Shown here in pieces: positions 56,445-64,000 of a DNA stretch of 64,000 bases. This DNA comes from UBA11612 sp965228575 (GTDB taxonomy: Bacteria; Pseudomonadota; Alphaproteobacteria; Rhodospirillales; Rhodospirillaceae): the NCBI GenBank assembly GCA_965228575.1, contig CBDDHW010000058.1, positions 10,863-74,862 of the forward strand. The letters run 5' to 3'. Position numbers and translations under genes: made by a program. The notes under the pieces are model-generated. The model did no database searches and was not told the origin of the DNA. It saw nothing but the letters and a program-made list of their open reading frames with translations. Every line of letters begins with the position of its first letter. Positions within the stretch are counted from its first letter, which is position 1.

Positions 56445-56882
56445 GTGCAGCTCTATCGCTTGGCCTACAAAAGCGACGTGAAGGGGAGGCTCTCGAAAGC
56501 CGATCTTCGAGACATCCTAAAGACATCTTCGAACAACAACTTCGAAGACAGTATAACGGGCGCTCTCGTCTTTGACTCGGGTATTTTTCTGCAGATACTG
56601 GAAGGCTCACGCGCTTCGGTCAACCGGACGTACCGGCGCATACTTGCCGATCCGCGGCATGAGAAAATAGAACTGGTTGGTCTTGAGCCTGCGGAAAAGC
56701 GCCAATTTCCAAAATGGTCGATGGCCCTTATTCAGCAAAACGATGCGACCAAGAAAATTCTGTATGCGTTTTGCGGGGCGAACAAACCTGTCGTTGATGC
56801 CATGAACGTCAACGAAATATCTGCGATGATGCGTGCGATGATCGGAGCGCAGGATGAAAACGTCGACCCAGTCGACGCGTAA
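56445..56882 (+). CDS. BLUF-domain blue-light photoreceptor
   Basis: A 145-residue flavin-binding light sensor. The residues that tune FAD are all present: Tyr8 (LYRLAYKS), Asn30-32 (SSNNNFEDSITGALVF), Gln50 (IFLQILEG), Trp91 and Met93 (FPKWSMAL). The DPRH motif (ADPRHEKIELVGL) is also typical. About 45 residues follow the core, forming the usual C-terminal helices, and there is no fused output domain, so it must act on a separate partner. It starts at GTG with AAGGG upstream. No c-di-GMP enzyme or anti-repressor target is encoded beside it. Confidence 0.93.
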   Translation: MQLYRLAYKSDVKGRLSKADLRDILKTSSNNNFEDSITGALVFDSGIFLQILEGSRASVNRTYRRILADPRHEKIELVGLEPAEKRQFPKWSMALIQQNDATKKILYAFCGANKPVVDAMNVNEISAMMRAMIGAQDENVDPVDA

Positions 56883-56961
56883 CGCCCTTTCGGAAAGTCA
56901 GTTTTGCTTTTAAACGCGCGGCCCGCTACAACGAGGGTCACGAAAGGGGCGAGGCACAACA

Positions 56962-58512
56962 ATGACCACACCATCAAGCGGCGGATATGTCACCGATACG
57001 TCCTACGTGGCGGAGTTTTACGGCGATCACGCGCCGCCGCACCTCAATCTTGTTGCCGCGGCCAATGGGTTTCGCCCACGCCCCCTGGATGGTGATTTCA
57101 CCTGGTGCGATTATGGCTGCGGCAATGCCATCACCGCCAATGTGCTCGCCGGATGTTATCCGAACGCAAAATTTTATGGGGTCGATTTTCTACCCGCTCA
57201 TATTCGCACCGCTGAGACCCTCGCTATCCGCGGCGGACTAGAGAACGCCACATTCCTGCAAAAGAGTTTCACCGAACTTGAGGAGGGCGATCTTCCGCCG
57301 CTGGATTTCGCGGTGATGCATGGCGTGTTGAGCTGGGTGGACGAAGCCACGCGCGATGCGGTTCTGGCCGATGCGGCCAAGCGCTTGAAGCCTGGCGGGA
57401 TCTTGATGACGGGCGTCAACGCCATGCCGGGGTGGGCGGCGAAACTGCCGATGCGCAATATGATTTATTCTCTCACCCAGGATAATCAGGACACCTTGGA
57501 GCGCGCGCAGGTCGGCCTCGACTGGCTCAATAAACTAAAGACCGCGCAGGTAAAATATTTCCGCGATAACCCGGCGCTGGCCGATGCGGTCGACGAGCTC
57601 ACGCGCACCGATCCGCGGTATATGGCGCACGAGTATTTCAATGAACACTTGCGCGCATTTTACTTTGCCGAGCTGCGGGCGTTGATGGAACCACACGGCC
57701 TGAAGTTCGCGGGCTGCGCGCGATTGTTTTTGAATATGGTGGACCTGACGGTGCCACCCGATTTGCAAGACGAGTTTCGCAACGTCAAAAGCCGGGCGGA
57801 ATTGGAGGCCAAGCGCGACTTCATCCGCAATGAAACCTTCCGCCGGGATGTATGGGTAAAGGGCGAGTCCATCAAGACCGAGGACGAATGGCTGGGTATA
57901 AATCAGAGCCTTGTTTTTGGAACGGTTGAACCGCTTGCGAAGATCGATCGGGACGTTGCGTTTGGCGACATTCAACTCAGCTATAAAAACGAACCTTTTG
58001 AGACGGTGCTAAACCTCGTGGCCGCACAAGGCACCAGCGTTGCTTCGATGGAAAACATCCCTGGTTTAGATGACTTGTCTCCCTGGACGCGGGCGGAAGC
58101 CGCACGACTTTTAGCGGCAGGCGGGCAGGTGATGGGCTTTGCCAACGAAACGGCGGCGGTAAAGGTGCCAAAAGGCGCGAAGCTTTCAATGCCCGCCGTC
58201 AATCGCGGCATGATCAAGGAGCTCGGCCTAACCGTTGCACGCATTGCACTGGCGGCGCCAAACGCGGGAACAGGTGTGGAGCTTGCGAACATCGATGCCA
58301 TTTTGCTGCTCGCGCGCTGCGACAAGGGCTCTGACGGCGCCGTGGCCATGGCACGCAAAGTGCTCGAGGTGGGCGACGGCGATGTTGTCATCGGCGGACA
58401 AACCCTGAAGCCAAAGGAGGTTCAGAGCCTTCTTGCCGAGCGCCTCAAGGTGATCGAAGAGACCCTGCTCGACAAATTCGCCGAGATCGGCGTGGTGTCC
58501 GTCGAAAGTTAG
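56962..58512 (+). CDS. SAM methyltransferase with methyltransferase regulatory domain
   Basis: A 516-residue protein. The N-terminal class I methyltransferase domain has motif I FTWCDYGCGNAITANVLAG and acidic loop FYGVDFLPAHI, then PLDFAVMHGVLSWVDEATRD and LKPGGILMTGVNAMPGWAA. The middle matches the methyltransferase regulatory domain found in such two-part enzymes (TRTDPRYMAHEYFNEHLRAF). The C-terminal region is winged-helix-like. These proteins are common in bacteria, often near surface-polysaccharide genes, but the substrate is unknown. It is convergent with the MFS gene (7 bp between stops). Confidence 0.85.
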   Translation: MTTPSSGGYVTDTSYVAEFYGDHAPPHLNLVAAANGFRPRPLDGDFTWCDYGCGNAITANVLAGCYPNAKFYGVDFLPAHIRTAETLAIRGGLENATFLQKSFTELEEGDLPPLDFAVMHGVLSWVDEATRDAVLADAAKRLKPGGILMTGVNAMPGWAAKLPMRNMIYSLTQDNQDTLERAQVGLDWLNKLKTAQVKYFRDNPALADAVDELTRTDPRYMAHEYFNEHLRAFYFAELRALMEPHGLKFAGCARLFLNMVDLTVPPDLQDEFRNVKSRAELEAKRDFIRNETFRRDVWVKGESIKTEDEWLGINQSLVFGTVEPLAKIDRDVAFGDIQLSYKNEPFETVLNLVAAQGTSVASMENIPGLDDLSPWTRAEAARLLAAGGQVMGFANETAAVKVPKGAKLSMPAVNRGMIKELGLTVARIALAAPNAGTGVELANIDAILLLARCDKGSDGAVAMARKVLEVGDGDVVIGGQTLKPKEVQSLLAERLKVIEETLLDKFAEIGVVSVES

Positions 58513-58519
58513 CGCACCT

Positions 58520-59851
58520 TTACGCGTAGTCCTGATCAGTTTCGATGCCCTTGTTGGTGAAGTCCTTCAGCAACAACGTCGCAACGATGCTGATACCCGC
58601 CGCAATGGCGACGTATATCGCAACCGACATTCCGCTATTAAATGTGGCAAGCAGATACGCCGCGATCATCGGCGCCGGACCGCCGGCAATAATCGAGGTC
58701 AATTGATAACCGAGCGAGGCCCCAGAGTAGCGCAAGTTTCCTTTAAAATTCTCGGCGATCATCGCGGCTTGCGGGCCGTACATCATATTGTGCGGCAGCA
58801 ACGAGATGGTAATAGCAAAGAAAATGAGTGAGGCTGATCCGCTTTCCATCATCGCGAAATAAATAAACGCGAAGATGGCCGTAGTCGTCGAGCCGATAAT
58901 ATACATTTTGCGCCGTCCAATCTGGTCGGACAGCCAACCGAACAAGGGAATCCAGATCAAAGACAAGACGGACGCCGCCATCACGCCATAGAGCAGAAAA
59001 CTCCGCTCCATATCGAGATACTGGGTGCCGTAGGCGAGGACAAAGGTCGTAAAAATATAAAACGACGCGTTTTCGCCCACACGCGCAAACGCCGAGACTA
59101 TAATTTCCTTCGGCTGCTCTTTGATGACTTTTAAAATGGGCGCTTCTTCGATTTTGTTCTCCGCCTGCATCTTGCGGAAAGTCGGCGTCTCCAAAACGCC
59201 AAGACGGATATAAAGGCCCACAAGAACCAAAAGGAAACTAAAGAAGAACGGAATACGCCAACCCCACTCGAGGAAGAACTGGTCGTCAGTCGTCAGAACC
59301 ACGGCCAACACCACAAGGTTGCCCATGAACAGGCCGACCGGCACACCGAATTGCGGCCACGAGGCGATGAATCCCCGATTCTTATTGGTCTTCGCCCATT
59401 CCATAGACATCAGAACCGCACCGCCCCATTCGCCGCCAACGCCAATGCCCTGAACAAAGCGCAGAATGGTGAGCAAAATCGCTCCCCACATGCCGATGAC
59501 TTCATAGGTCGGCACTAAAGCGATAAAGAAGGTGGAAAAGCCCATCAGCATGAGTGTGGTGACAAGAGTGGCTTTGCGGCCGATGCGGTCACCATAATGA
59601 CCAAACACCGCCGCGCCGATGGGACGAGCGACAAAACCGACAAAGAAGGTCCCGAACGCGAGGAGCGTTCCGGTCAGAGGCTCCGATTCAGGAAAAAAGA
59701 GTTGGCCGAAAACAAGGCCCGCGACGATCCCGTAGATAAAAAAATCATACCACTCGATGGCGGTACCGATGGTGGACGCCGTGACGGCGCGGGTCAGTTG
59801 TTTTTGGTGTTCCGCATCGGAAATTTGGACCGGCGCATTAACATCACTCAT
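58520..59851 (-). CDS. MFS transporter, metabolite:H+ symporter (MHS) type
   Basis: A 443-residue transporter with twelve predicted helices. It shows the MHS hallmark GTAIEWYDFFIYG in the first helix, the cytoplasmic loop FGHYGDRIGRKATLV, GIGVGGEWGGAVLMSMEWA in helices 4-5 and a second loop PLFGWLSDQIGRRKMYIIG. Relatives (ProP, ShiA, KgtP) import betaine, shikimate or dicarboxylates with protons. AGGGGA precedes the ATG. Substrate cannot be told. Confidence 0.93.
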   Translation of the reverse strand: MSDVNAPVQISDAEHQKQLTRAVTASTIGTAIEWYDFFIYGIVAGLVFGQLFFPESEPLTGTLLAFGTFFVGFVARPIGAAVFGHYGDRIGRKATLVTTLMLMGFSTFFIALVPTYEVIGMWGAILLTILRFVQGIGVGGEWGGAVLMSMEWAKTNKNRGFIASWPQFGVPVGLFMGNLVVLAVVLTTDDQFFLEWGWRIPFFFSFLLVLVGLYIRLGVLETPTFRKMQAENKIEEAPILKVIKEQPKEIIVSAFARVGENASFYIFTTFVLAYGTQYLDMERSFLLYGVMAASVLSLIWIPLFGWLSDQIGRRKMYIIGSTTTAIFAFIYFAMMESGSASLIFFAITISLLPHNMMYGPQAAMIAENFKGNLRYSGASLGYQLTSIIAGGPAPMIAAYLLATFNSGMSVAIYVAIAAGISIVATLLLKDFTNKGIETDQDYA

Positions 59852-59977
59852 GATTTTCCCCTTGTCTTCTCGCCGCGCGCATGCACGAAGGCGAGCCCCC
59901 TACTCTCATTCCCTCCCCCTTCATAGAAATGACAGCCCGGTGACGTCCAGACAAAAATTGAAAATTGGGAAAATTAC

Positions 59978-59989
59978 GCGCCGCGGCGC
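59978..59989. other. 12-bp GC palindrome upstream of the MFS gene
   Basis: GCGCCGCGGCGC is a perfect palindrome lying 15 bp after the stop of the leftward DUF2141 gene and about 125 bp before the MFS start. Read leftward it is followed by TAATTTT, so it may be a weak terminator for DUF2141. It could also be an operator; the sequence does not decide. Confidence 0.35.
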
Positions 59990-60003
59990 TCAATAAAGCC
60001 CGT

Positions 60004-60552
60004 CTAGCGGTACTTTTTGATCGGTTTCGCGGAAAATCCGGAAAAATAGTTCAGAACGATATCGAGCTTCGCTTTTCCTGAAACCGTGAAGGTTGCTTTA
60101 TCAACGGACGGTTTGCTCATTCCCAATCGAGGATTGTTCGGGAAACCATATCCGTCACTAAACACGTCCAGTTTTCCGCTAGCATTGCGATCGTGAAGCA
60201 CCGACAGGGAGTATTCCCCGTCCTCGGGCACAGCGACACAAATGCGCACATCTCCACTTTCAGGCGTGCGCACGTCAAAACGTTTGAACAGTTTACCTTC
60301 TGACGTCAGTTTAGCGCGCGATGCTAGAAAATCCTCTTGTGTCGCCGGATACAATTCAACACGCACATTGCCCGCACGATTCTTAAATCCATACACACGA
60401 ACGAGCACAGACGGACCATCGGCAATACGCGAACACGCCGCTGCCTCCGGACCGAGAATATCGGGCCCGAGGGGAGACTCTTGCGCGTATGTTGTTTGCG
60501 AGACCAAGCAGATAAGTCCGACAATGGAAACTGATTGAAGCAATTTACGCAT
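60004..60552 (-). CDS. DUF2141 exported protein
   Basis: A 182-residue protein with a signal peptide ending at TTYAQESP. The rest matches DUF2141: VLVRVYGFKNRAGNVRVELY, ICVAVPEDGEYSLSVLHDRN and the loop SGKLDVFSDGYGFPNNPRLG. A beta-sandwich fold is likely and it is probably periplasmic or cell-surface associated. The family's function is unknown. It is divergent from the TSUP permease across 187 bp in which nothing else is recognised. Confidence 0.85.
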   Translation of the reverse strand: MRKLLQSVSIVGLICLVSQTTYAQESPLGPDILGPEAAACSRIADGPSVLVRVYGFKNRAGNVRVELYPATQEDFLASRAKLTSEGKLFKRFDVRTPESGDVRICVAVPEDGEYSLSVLHDRNASGKLDVFSDGYGFPNNPRLGMSKPSVDKATFTVSGKAKLDIVLNYFSGFSAKPIKKYR

Positions 60553-60739
60553 GTGCAGCTACCCGTCCTTGTGAAAAGTGCGCGCCTTAAGATCGACACG
60601 GCGATGATCATACCAATAGGCCCGAGTATGGTCTGTTACAATTAAGGCGAAGATATGAAAAATCTGGAAATCATTCTTTGTCCTTGCCTCCGGCCCCATT
60701 TTCCCCGTACCCCAAGGGCTGCACTTCGGGGATTATTAC

Positions 60740-61505
60740 GTGGAATACATTTTACTAGTTGGAGCAGCGTTTATCGCCGGGACCATGAATGCGGTGGCGG
60801 GCGGCGGCACATTCATTACGTTTCCGGCGCTCGTTTTTGTAGGCGTTCCGCCCCTTAACGCCAATGCCTCGAATGGCGTCGGGCTGTTTCCCGGAAACTT
60901 CTCCAGCGCATGGGCCTATCGGCATGACTACAAAAATTTTGACGGCGTTCCGTTCTGGGCGCTCGCCGCTATGGGTACAGCCGGCGGCTTGGTCGGAGCG
61001 GTCCTTCTTCTGCTTACGCCCGGTCCCGACGTTCGATGCCATGGTGCCTTGGCTCATTCTTGTTGCGACATTGGTTTTTATTTTCGGACCGCGCATCGCG
61101 CCGCACTTGAACAGGTATTTTCGCATCGGTCCAGGCGCCCTGCTCACCATCCAATTTACGGTGAGTATTTACGGTGGATACTTTGGTGGGGCGATGGGCA
61201 TTATTATGCTCGCGGTTTACACGCTGTTCGGACAAACCAATTTAAACACCATGAACGCCACCAAGACTTTGTTGGCTGGATTCATCAATGGCATCGCCGT
61301 TATTGTTTTTATCGGCTCTGACGTTCTCTTGGGAACGCATTTTGTTTGGTGGCCGCAGACGATCGCCCTGCTTATTGGCGCAACGGCGGGCGGATATATA
61401 GGCGCGCGAGTCGCACGGCAGATGAATCCACGGTATGTCCGCGCAGCAATCATCATTATCAGTGTTGGGGTGACCGCCGCTTTCTTTGTGCGCGAGTTCT
61501 ATTAA
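60740..61505 (+). pseudogene. TSUP (TauE/SafE) family permease, +1 frameshift
   Basis: Starts at GTG with GGGGA 8 bases upstream. The first frame gives VGAAFIAGTMNAVAGGGTFI, FPALVFVGVPPLNANASNGV and stays good to LLLLTPGP. The next frame resumes TFDAMVPWLILVATLVFIFG and runs to the end through SIYGGYFGGAMGIIMLAVYT, the second family half-repeat. One extra C at 61025-61027 explains the break; the corrected product is 254 residues with about eight membrane segments, normal for TSUP. Members export sulfonates, sulfite or related anions; the substrate is unknown. Confidence 0.88.
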
Positions 61506-61591
61506 ACCCCTTTCGATAAACGATGACTTCACGGCGTTGACCCTTTAGACTTCTGTTCGGCGGCGAACGGCGAAACCGAGGTCACGGGTTC

Positions 61592-62461
61592 ATGGAAAGC
61601 ACCACGACATTTGCAGAGAGCGTCAACAGTATCGTCATGCCGATACTGAACACGATGCAGCAAGAACTTCCCAGGTTGATCACGAGTGCAAGCCTTCTCC
61701 TCCTTGGGTGGATAGTCGCCGCGCTTTTGCGAATTTTGATTATCCGTCTTGCGCGCGGCCTTAATCAGGTTGTCACCCGCGTGGGGTCGGCGAACACAGC
61801 TTCGCGGCTGCAAGTCTCAGACGCCGCCGCCGATACCTTCGGATCGATCGTGTTTTGGGCCGTCCTTTTACTCTTTGTCACTGTCGCGGCTGAAAACGCA
61901 GGCTTCACACGGGTCTCTGGATGGCTGGAAGGCATCATTACCTTCCTTCCTGTTCTTTTTGCGGGCGGTCTCATAATTTTTGTCGGCTACTTGCTGAGCA
62001 AAATTGTACGCGAACTCATTGCCTCGGCGCTTGCCGCGGTCGGGAGCTCGCACGGCCAAGCTCTTGGCGGGGTCGCGCAGGTCCTTATCATCGTGCTCGC
62101 CCTGCTGACCGGCGTCCAGCAAATCGGCATAGATGTGTCGGTCCTGGTCGCCATTACCGTTACGGCCATAGGCGCAGTTATAGGTGGCTTCGCTTTAGCC
62201 TTTGCGCTCGGCGGGCGCGACCTCTTGGCGAACATGATCGCGGCGTTTGAATTGCAGCGCCACTACCGTGTCGGCCAGCGCATTCGCGTAGATGGAAAAG
62301 AGGGCACGATAATCTCCTTCGCGCCAACCACCGTGATGCTTGCCGGAGCGAAAGGGCGATATGCAGTCCCTGCGAAAACATTCCAGTCGGATATTGTCGA
62401 ATTGATCGAGGACCACACATCTGATGACGCTCAAAGCTCCACTGAGCCTCGCGTTTCTTGA
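61592..62461 (+). CDS. Small mechanosensitive channel-like protein (MscS family)
   Basis: A 289-residue inner-membrane protein with about five hydrophobic segments. It begins with LITSASLLLLGWIVAALLRI. Repeated conserved-TM-helix motifs, e.g. FLPVLFAGGLIIFVGYLLSK, place it in the group with TM-helix repeats. The pore-lining segment is IGAVIGGFALAFALGGRDLLANM, followed by a short MscS beta-domain (YRVGQRIRVDGKEGTIISFA). The usual C-terminal cage is missing. The start of the next gene lies 38 bp inside its end, so the two are co-translated. Confidence 0.85.
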   Translation: MESTTTFAESVNSIVMPILNTMQQELPRLITSASLLLLGWIVAALLRILIIRLARGLNQVVTRVGSANTASRLQVSDAAADTFGSIVFWAVLLLFVTVAAENAGFTRVSGWLEGIITFLPVLFAGGLIIFVGYLLSKIVRELIASALAAVGSSHGQALGGVAQVLIIVLALLTGVQQIGIDVSVLVAITVTAIGAVIGGFALAFALGGRDLLANMIAAFELQRHYRVGQRIRVDGKEGTIISFAPTTVMLAGAKGRYAVPAKTFQSDIVELIEDHTSDDAQSSTEPRVS

Positions 62462-63251
62462 GGGTCATCCTCAGTCGGCGGCGCACGTTCTGGAATCCAC
62501 ACCGCCTGACGCGGCGGCCAAACTCCTTGCGCAACTGCCGCCGCGTCTAGCTGCGACGACAAGCGCGCATATGATTCCGCTTGTCGCGGCAAAGATATTT
62601 TGTGTCCTGGACATTAAAGCCGCAGCTGCAATCCTCGCGGATATGGAGGGGCCTGCGGCGACATCTATTCTCAGGGTGTGGCCCACGGACCGCTTGCCTG
62701 TTTTTAAAGCAATGCCCAAACGCATAGGCGCGCGACTGCAACGCGCACTAAGTTACGCCTCGCATCTTGTCGGGGCTCACATGGACCCAACAGCCCCCGC
62801 ACTAGACGAATCCATGACCAGTTCTGCGGCATTGGCGCGGCTTGAAACCATGGATCCCGTTCCGGATACCGTTGCAGTCGAGAACGCGAGCGGAAAATTC
62901 ATTGGGTTGTTGAGCGTACGTGATCTTGTTGCCGCTCCCAATTCGTCGGTGCTTCGAAATATTGTAAATTCATCGCATCTGCCCTTGGTCGACGTCCAAC
63001 CATTGACGACCGCCATCGACCTTCCGGCGTGGAGAGAAATGGTAGCCTTGCCAGTCGTCGACGGAGCAAATCGCTTTGTCGGCATGTTACATAGGCGCGC
63101 CTTAGACACAGGCGCGGACGACAACACAGAACCACTACCTGTCGGCCTTCAGTTTTCAGGATTCCTGTTACAGGTTTTTCAGCATTGCGCCATCAGCGTG
63201 GCCGTCATGATTGCCGACGCTTTCAATACAAAAGACTCCGAGCGCTCTTAA
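62424..63251 (+). CDS. Soluble MgtE-N/CBS-domain protein
   Basis: A 275-residue protein that resembles the cytoplasmic half of an MgtE magnesium channel: a helical MgtE-N domain (FLEGHPQSAAHVLESTPPDA, AAAAILADMEGPAATSILRV) followed by two CBS motifs (VAVENASGKFIGLLSVRDLV, LPVVDGANRFVGMLHRRALD). It lacks the five-helix membrane domain. The C-terminus has one moderately hydrophobic helix (SGFLLQVFQHCAISVAVMIA). It lies between an MscS-like gene (38 bp overlap) and a full MgtE start, so it may regulate either. Function inferred from domain content. Confidence 0.75.
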   Translation: MTLKAPLSLAFLEGHPQSAAHVLESTPPDAAAKLLAQLPPRLAATTSAHMIPLVAAKIFCVLDIKAAAAILADMEGPAATSILRVWPTDRLPVFKAMPKRIGARLQRALSYASHLVGAHMDPTAPALDESMTSSAALARLETMDPVPDTVAVENASGKFIGLLSVRDLVAAPNSSVLRNIVNSSHLPLVDVQPLTTAIDLPAWREMVALPVVDGANRFVGMLHRRALDTGADDNTEPLPVGLQFSGFLLQVFQHCAISVAVMIADAFNTKDSERS

Positions 63252-63266
63252 TTTAAGGAGGTTGTT

Positions 63267-64000
63267 ATGGATACAAGTCTCACCGCCGTATCCACTGCCT
63301 TAGAACGCCAGTACCTTCTCGACCATCCGGGAAATGCAGCTCAAAAAATTGAGCGCATGAAATTGGAAGATGTCATTCCGACGTTGACGATGCAGCCTGC
63401 AGGGGTGTTACGACGGATGGTTGAGCACTTAGCAACAGATGTCGGCGCAAGAATTGTCGAAAAACTCCGCTTGGAAACAGCACAGGACCTGTTGAATTTA
63501 TTGCATCCGGGCGTTGCGGCGGCACTCTTGGGTCAGATGAGCGGACCCAAGCGCACCCAGCTTTTGGCAGCTTTACCTGAGCCCGTAAAGGATGAACTCG
63601 AACGGTTTATGAGTTATCCTCCAGGGACGGCTGCACGTCTTATGGATACCCATTACGTTGTTTTGCGCTCCGGCATGACTGCCGAAGATGCCGTACATCG
63701 CCTGCGCCAATCTGACATTTCTGGTCAGCGTGCCTTCATTGTGGTGGACGACGATAATCGGGCGGTGTCCCGCGTGAACGTGGAAGATCTTGTGGTCGCC
63801 ATGCCGAAAACGGTAGTGGACACCTTTGCCAAGCCGATCACGTCTGTATTAGATCAGCAAAGCTCGGAAGAGGAACTCGCAGACATTGTCCGCAATACAG
63901 GGCTCGCCACTTTGCCCGTTGTTGGGCCAGACGGTCGCCTGATGGGTATCGTTCGCCCGCGCGAAGCCATTCGGGCCGTTGAGGAAACAGCAAGTGCCGA
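63267..64000 (+). CDS. mgtE: Magnesium transporter MgtE, 5' part (continues past window)
   Basis: The first 244 codons are present. AAGGAGG sits directly before ATG 63267. The MgtE-N domain shows HPGVAAALLGQMSGPKRTQL and ALPEPVKDELERFMSYPPGT. A degenerate MgtE linker follows (AARLMDTHYVVLRSGMTAED), then paired CBS domains (AFIVVDDDNRAVSRVNVEDL, LATLPVVGPDGRLMGIVRPR). The membrane domain would lie beyond position 64000, so it cannot be confirmed that this gene, unlike its neighbour, has one. It follows the CBS protein by 15 bp. Confidence 0.82.
   Translation, partial: MDTSLTAVSTALERQYLLDHPGNAAQKIERMKLEDVIPTLTMQPAGVLRRMVEHLATDVGARIVEKLRLETAQDLLNLLHPGVAAALLGQMSGPKRTQLLAALPEPVKDELERFMSYPPGTAARLMDTHYVVLRSGMTAEDAVHRLRQSDISGQRAFIVVDDDNRAVSRVNVEDLVVAMPKTVVDTFAKPITSVLDQQSSEEELADIVRNTGLATLPVVGPDGRLMGIVRPREAIRAVEETASA

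Noticed and set aside
1..64000. CRISPR array, insertion sequence, integrase or phage genes
   Set aside because: No regularly spaced repeats, transposase motifs, or terminal inverted repeats were seen.

Overview
The window looks like chromosomal DNA of an alphaproteobacterium of moderate G+C. The evidence is gene order and content: a ChvI/ChvG two-component pair, a short HprK, RapZ, an EIIA(Man)-HPr-EI phosphorelay, ahcY, a DivL-like gene, tsaE, amgK/murU, addB/addA and trxA, together with metX-metW opposite hisC-tyrA. The order within the class cannot be fixed from sequence alone. Nothing here looks like a phage, an insertion sequence, a plasmid or a CRISPR array.

Layout. 1-4.5 kb holds amino-acid biosynthesis: tyrA (cut by the window edge) and hisC leftward, metX-metW rightward, then a methyltransferase. 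4.7-24.4 kb holds an almost complete MSHA-like type IV pilus locus. A prepilin, a lytic transglycosylase with TPRs, pilT and pilU run rightward. Facing them, a leftward block encodes MshN, MshM, prepilin peptidase, the secretin MshL, an ABC permease, a membrane-anchored unknown protein, two (pseudo)pilins, MshE, MshG, MshI/J/K-like proteins and the likely ATPase of that ABC transporter. 24.7-29.5 kb holds a DUF4399 protein, an unknown lipoprotein, tRNA-Arg(CCG), an EamA transporter, a lipoprotein lysophospholipase-like hydrolase and an ABC ATPase. 29.7-34.4 kb holds a zinc-finger protein, polA and a secreted TPR protein.

34.5-56.4 kb is a conserved rightward core: chvI, chvG, (an AEC permease on the other strand), hprK, rapZ, EIIA, HPr, EI, ahcY, a DivL-like pseudokinase, tsaE, amgK, murU, addB, addA, a Rieske oxygenase and trxA with a clear terminator. 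It links envelope-stress and acid sensing, a regulatory phosphotransferase chain, methyl-cycle detoxification, cell-cycle signalling, cell-wall recycling and recombinational repair. The last 7.6 kb holds a BLUF photoreceptor, a methyltransferase, an MHS-type MFS transporter, a DUF2141 protein, a TSUP permease, an MscS-like channel, a soluble MgtE-N/CBS protein and the start of an MgtE transporter.

One property of the sequence itself matters. Five otherwise intact genes (mshE, one pilin, mshL, polA, a TSUP permease) are broken by seven single-base changes, and every one behaves as a +1 insertion, mostly in a short run of identical bases. Removing one base at each site restores full-length family proteins. 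Uncorrected sequencing or assembly errors are the likeliest cause, but the five clearest C-run cases all add a C on the coding strand, so real frameshifts should be excluded.
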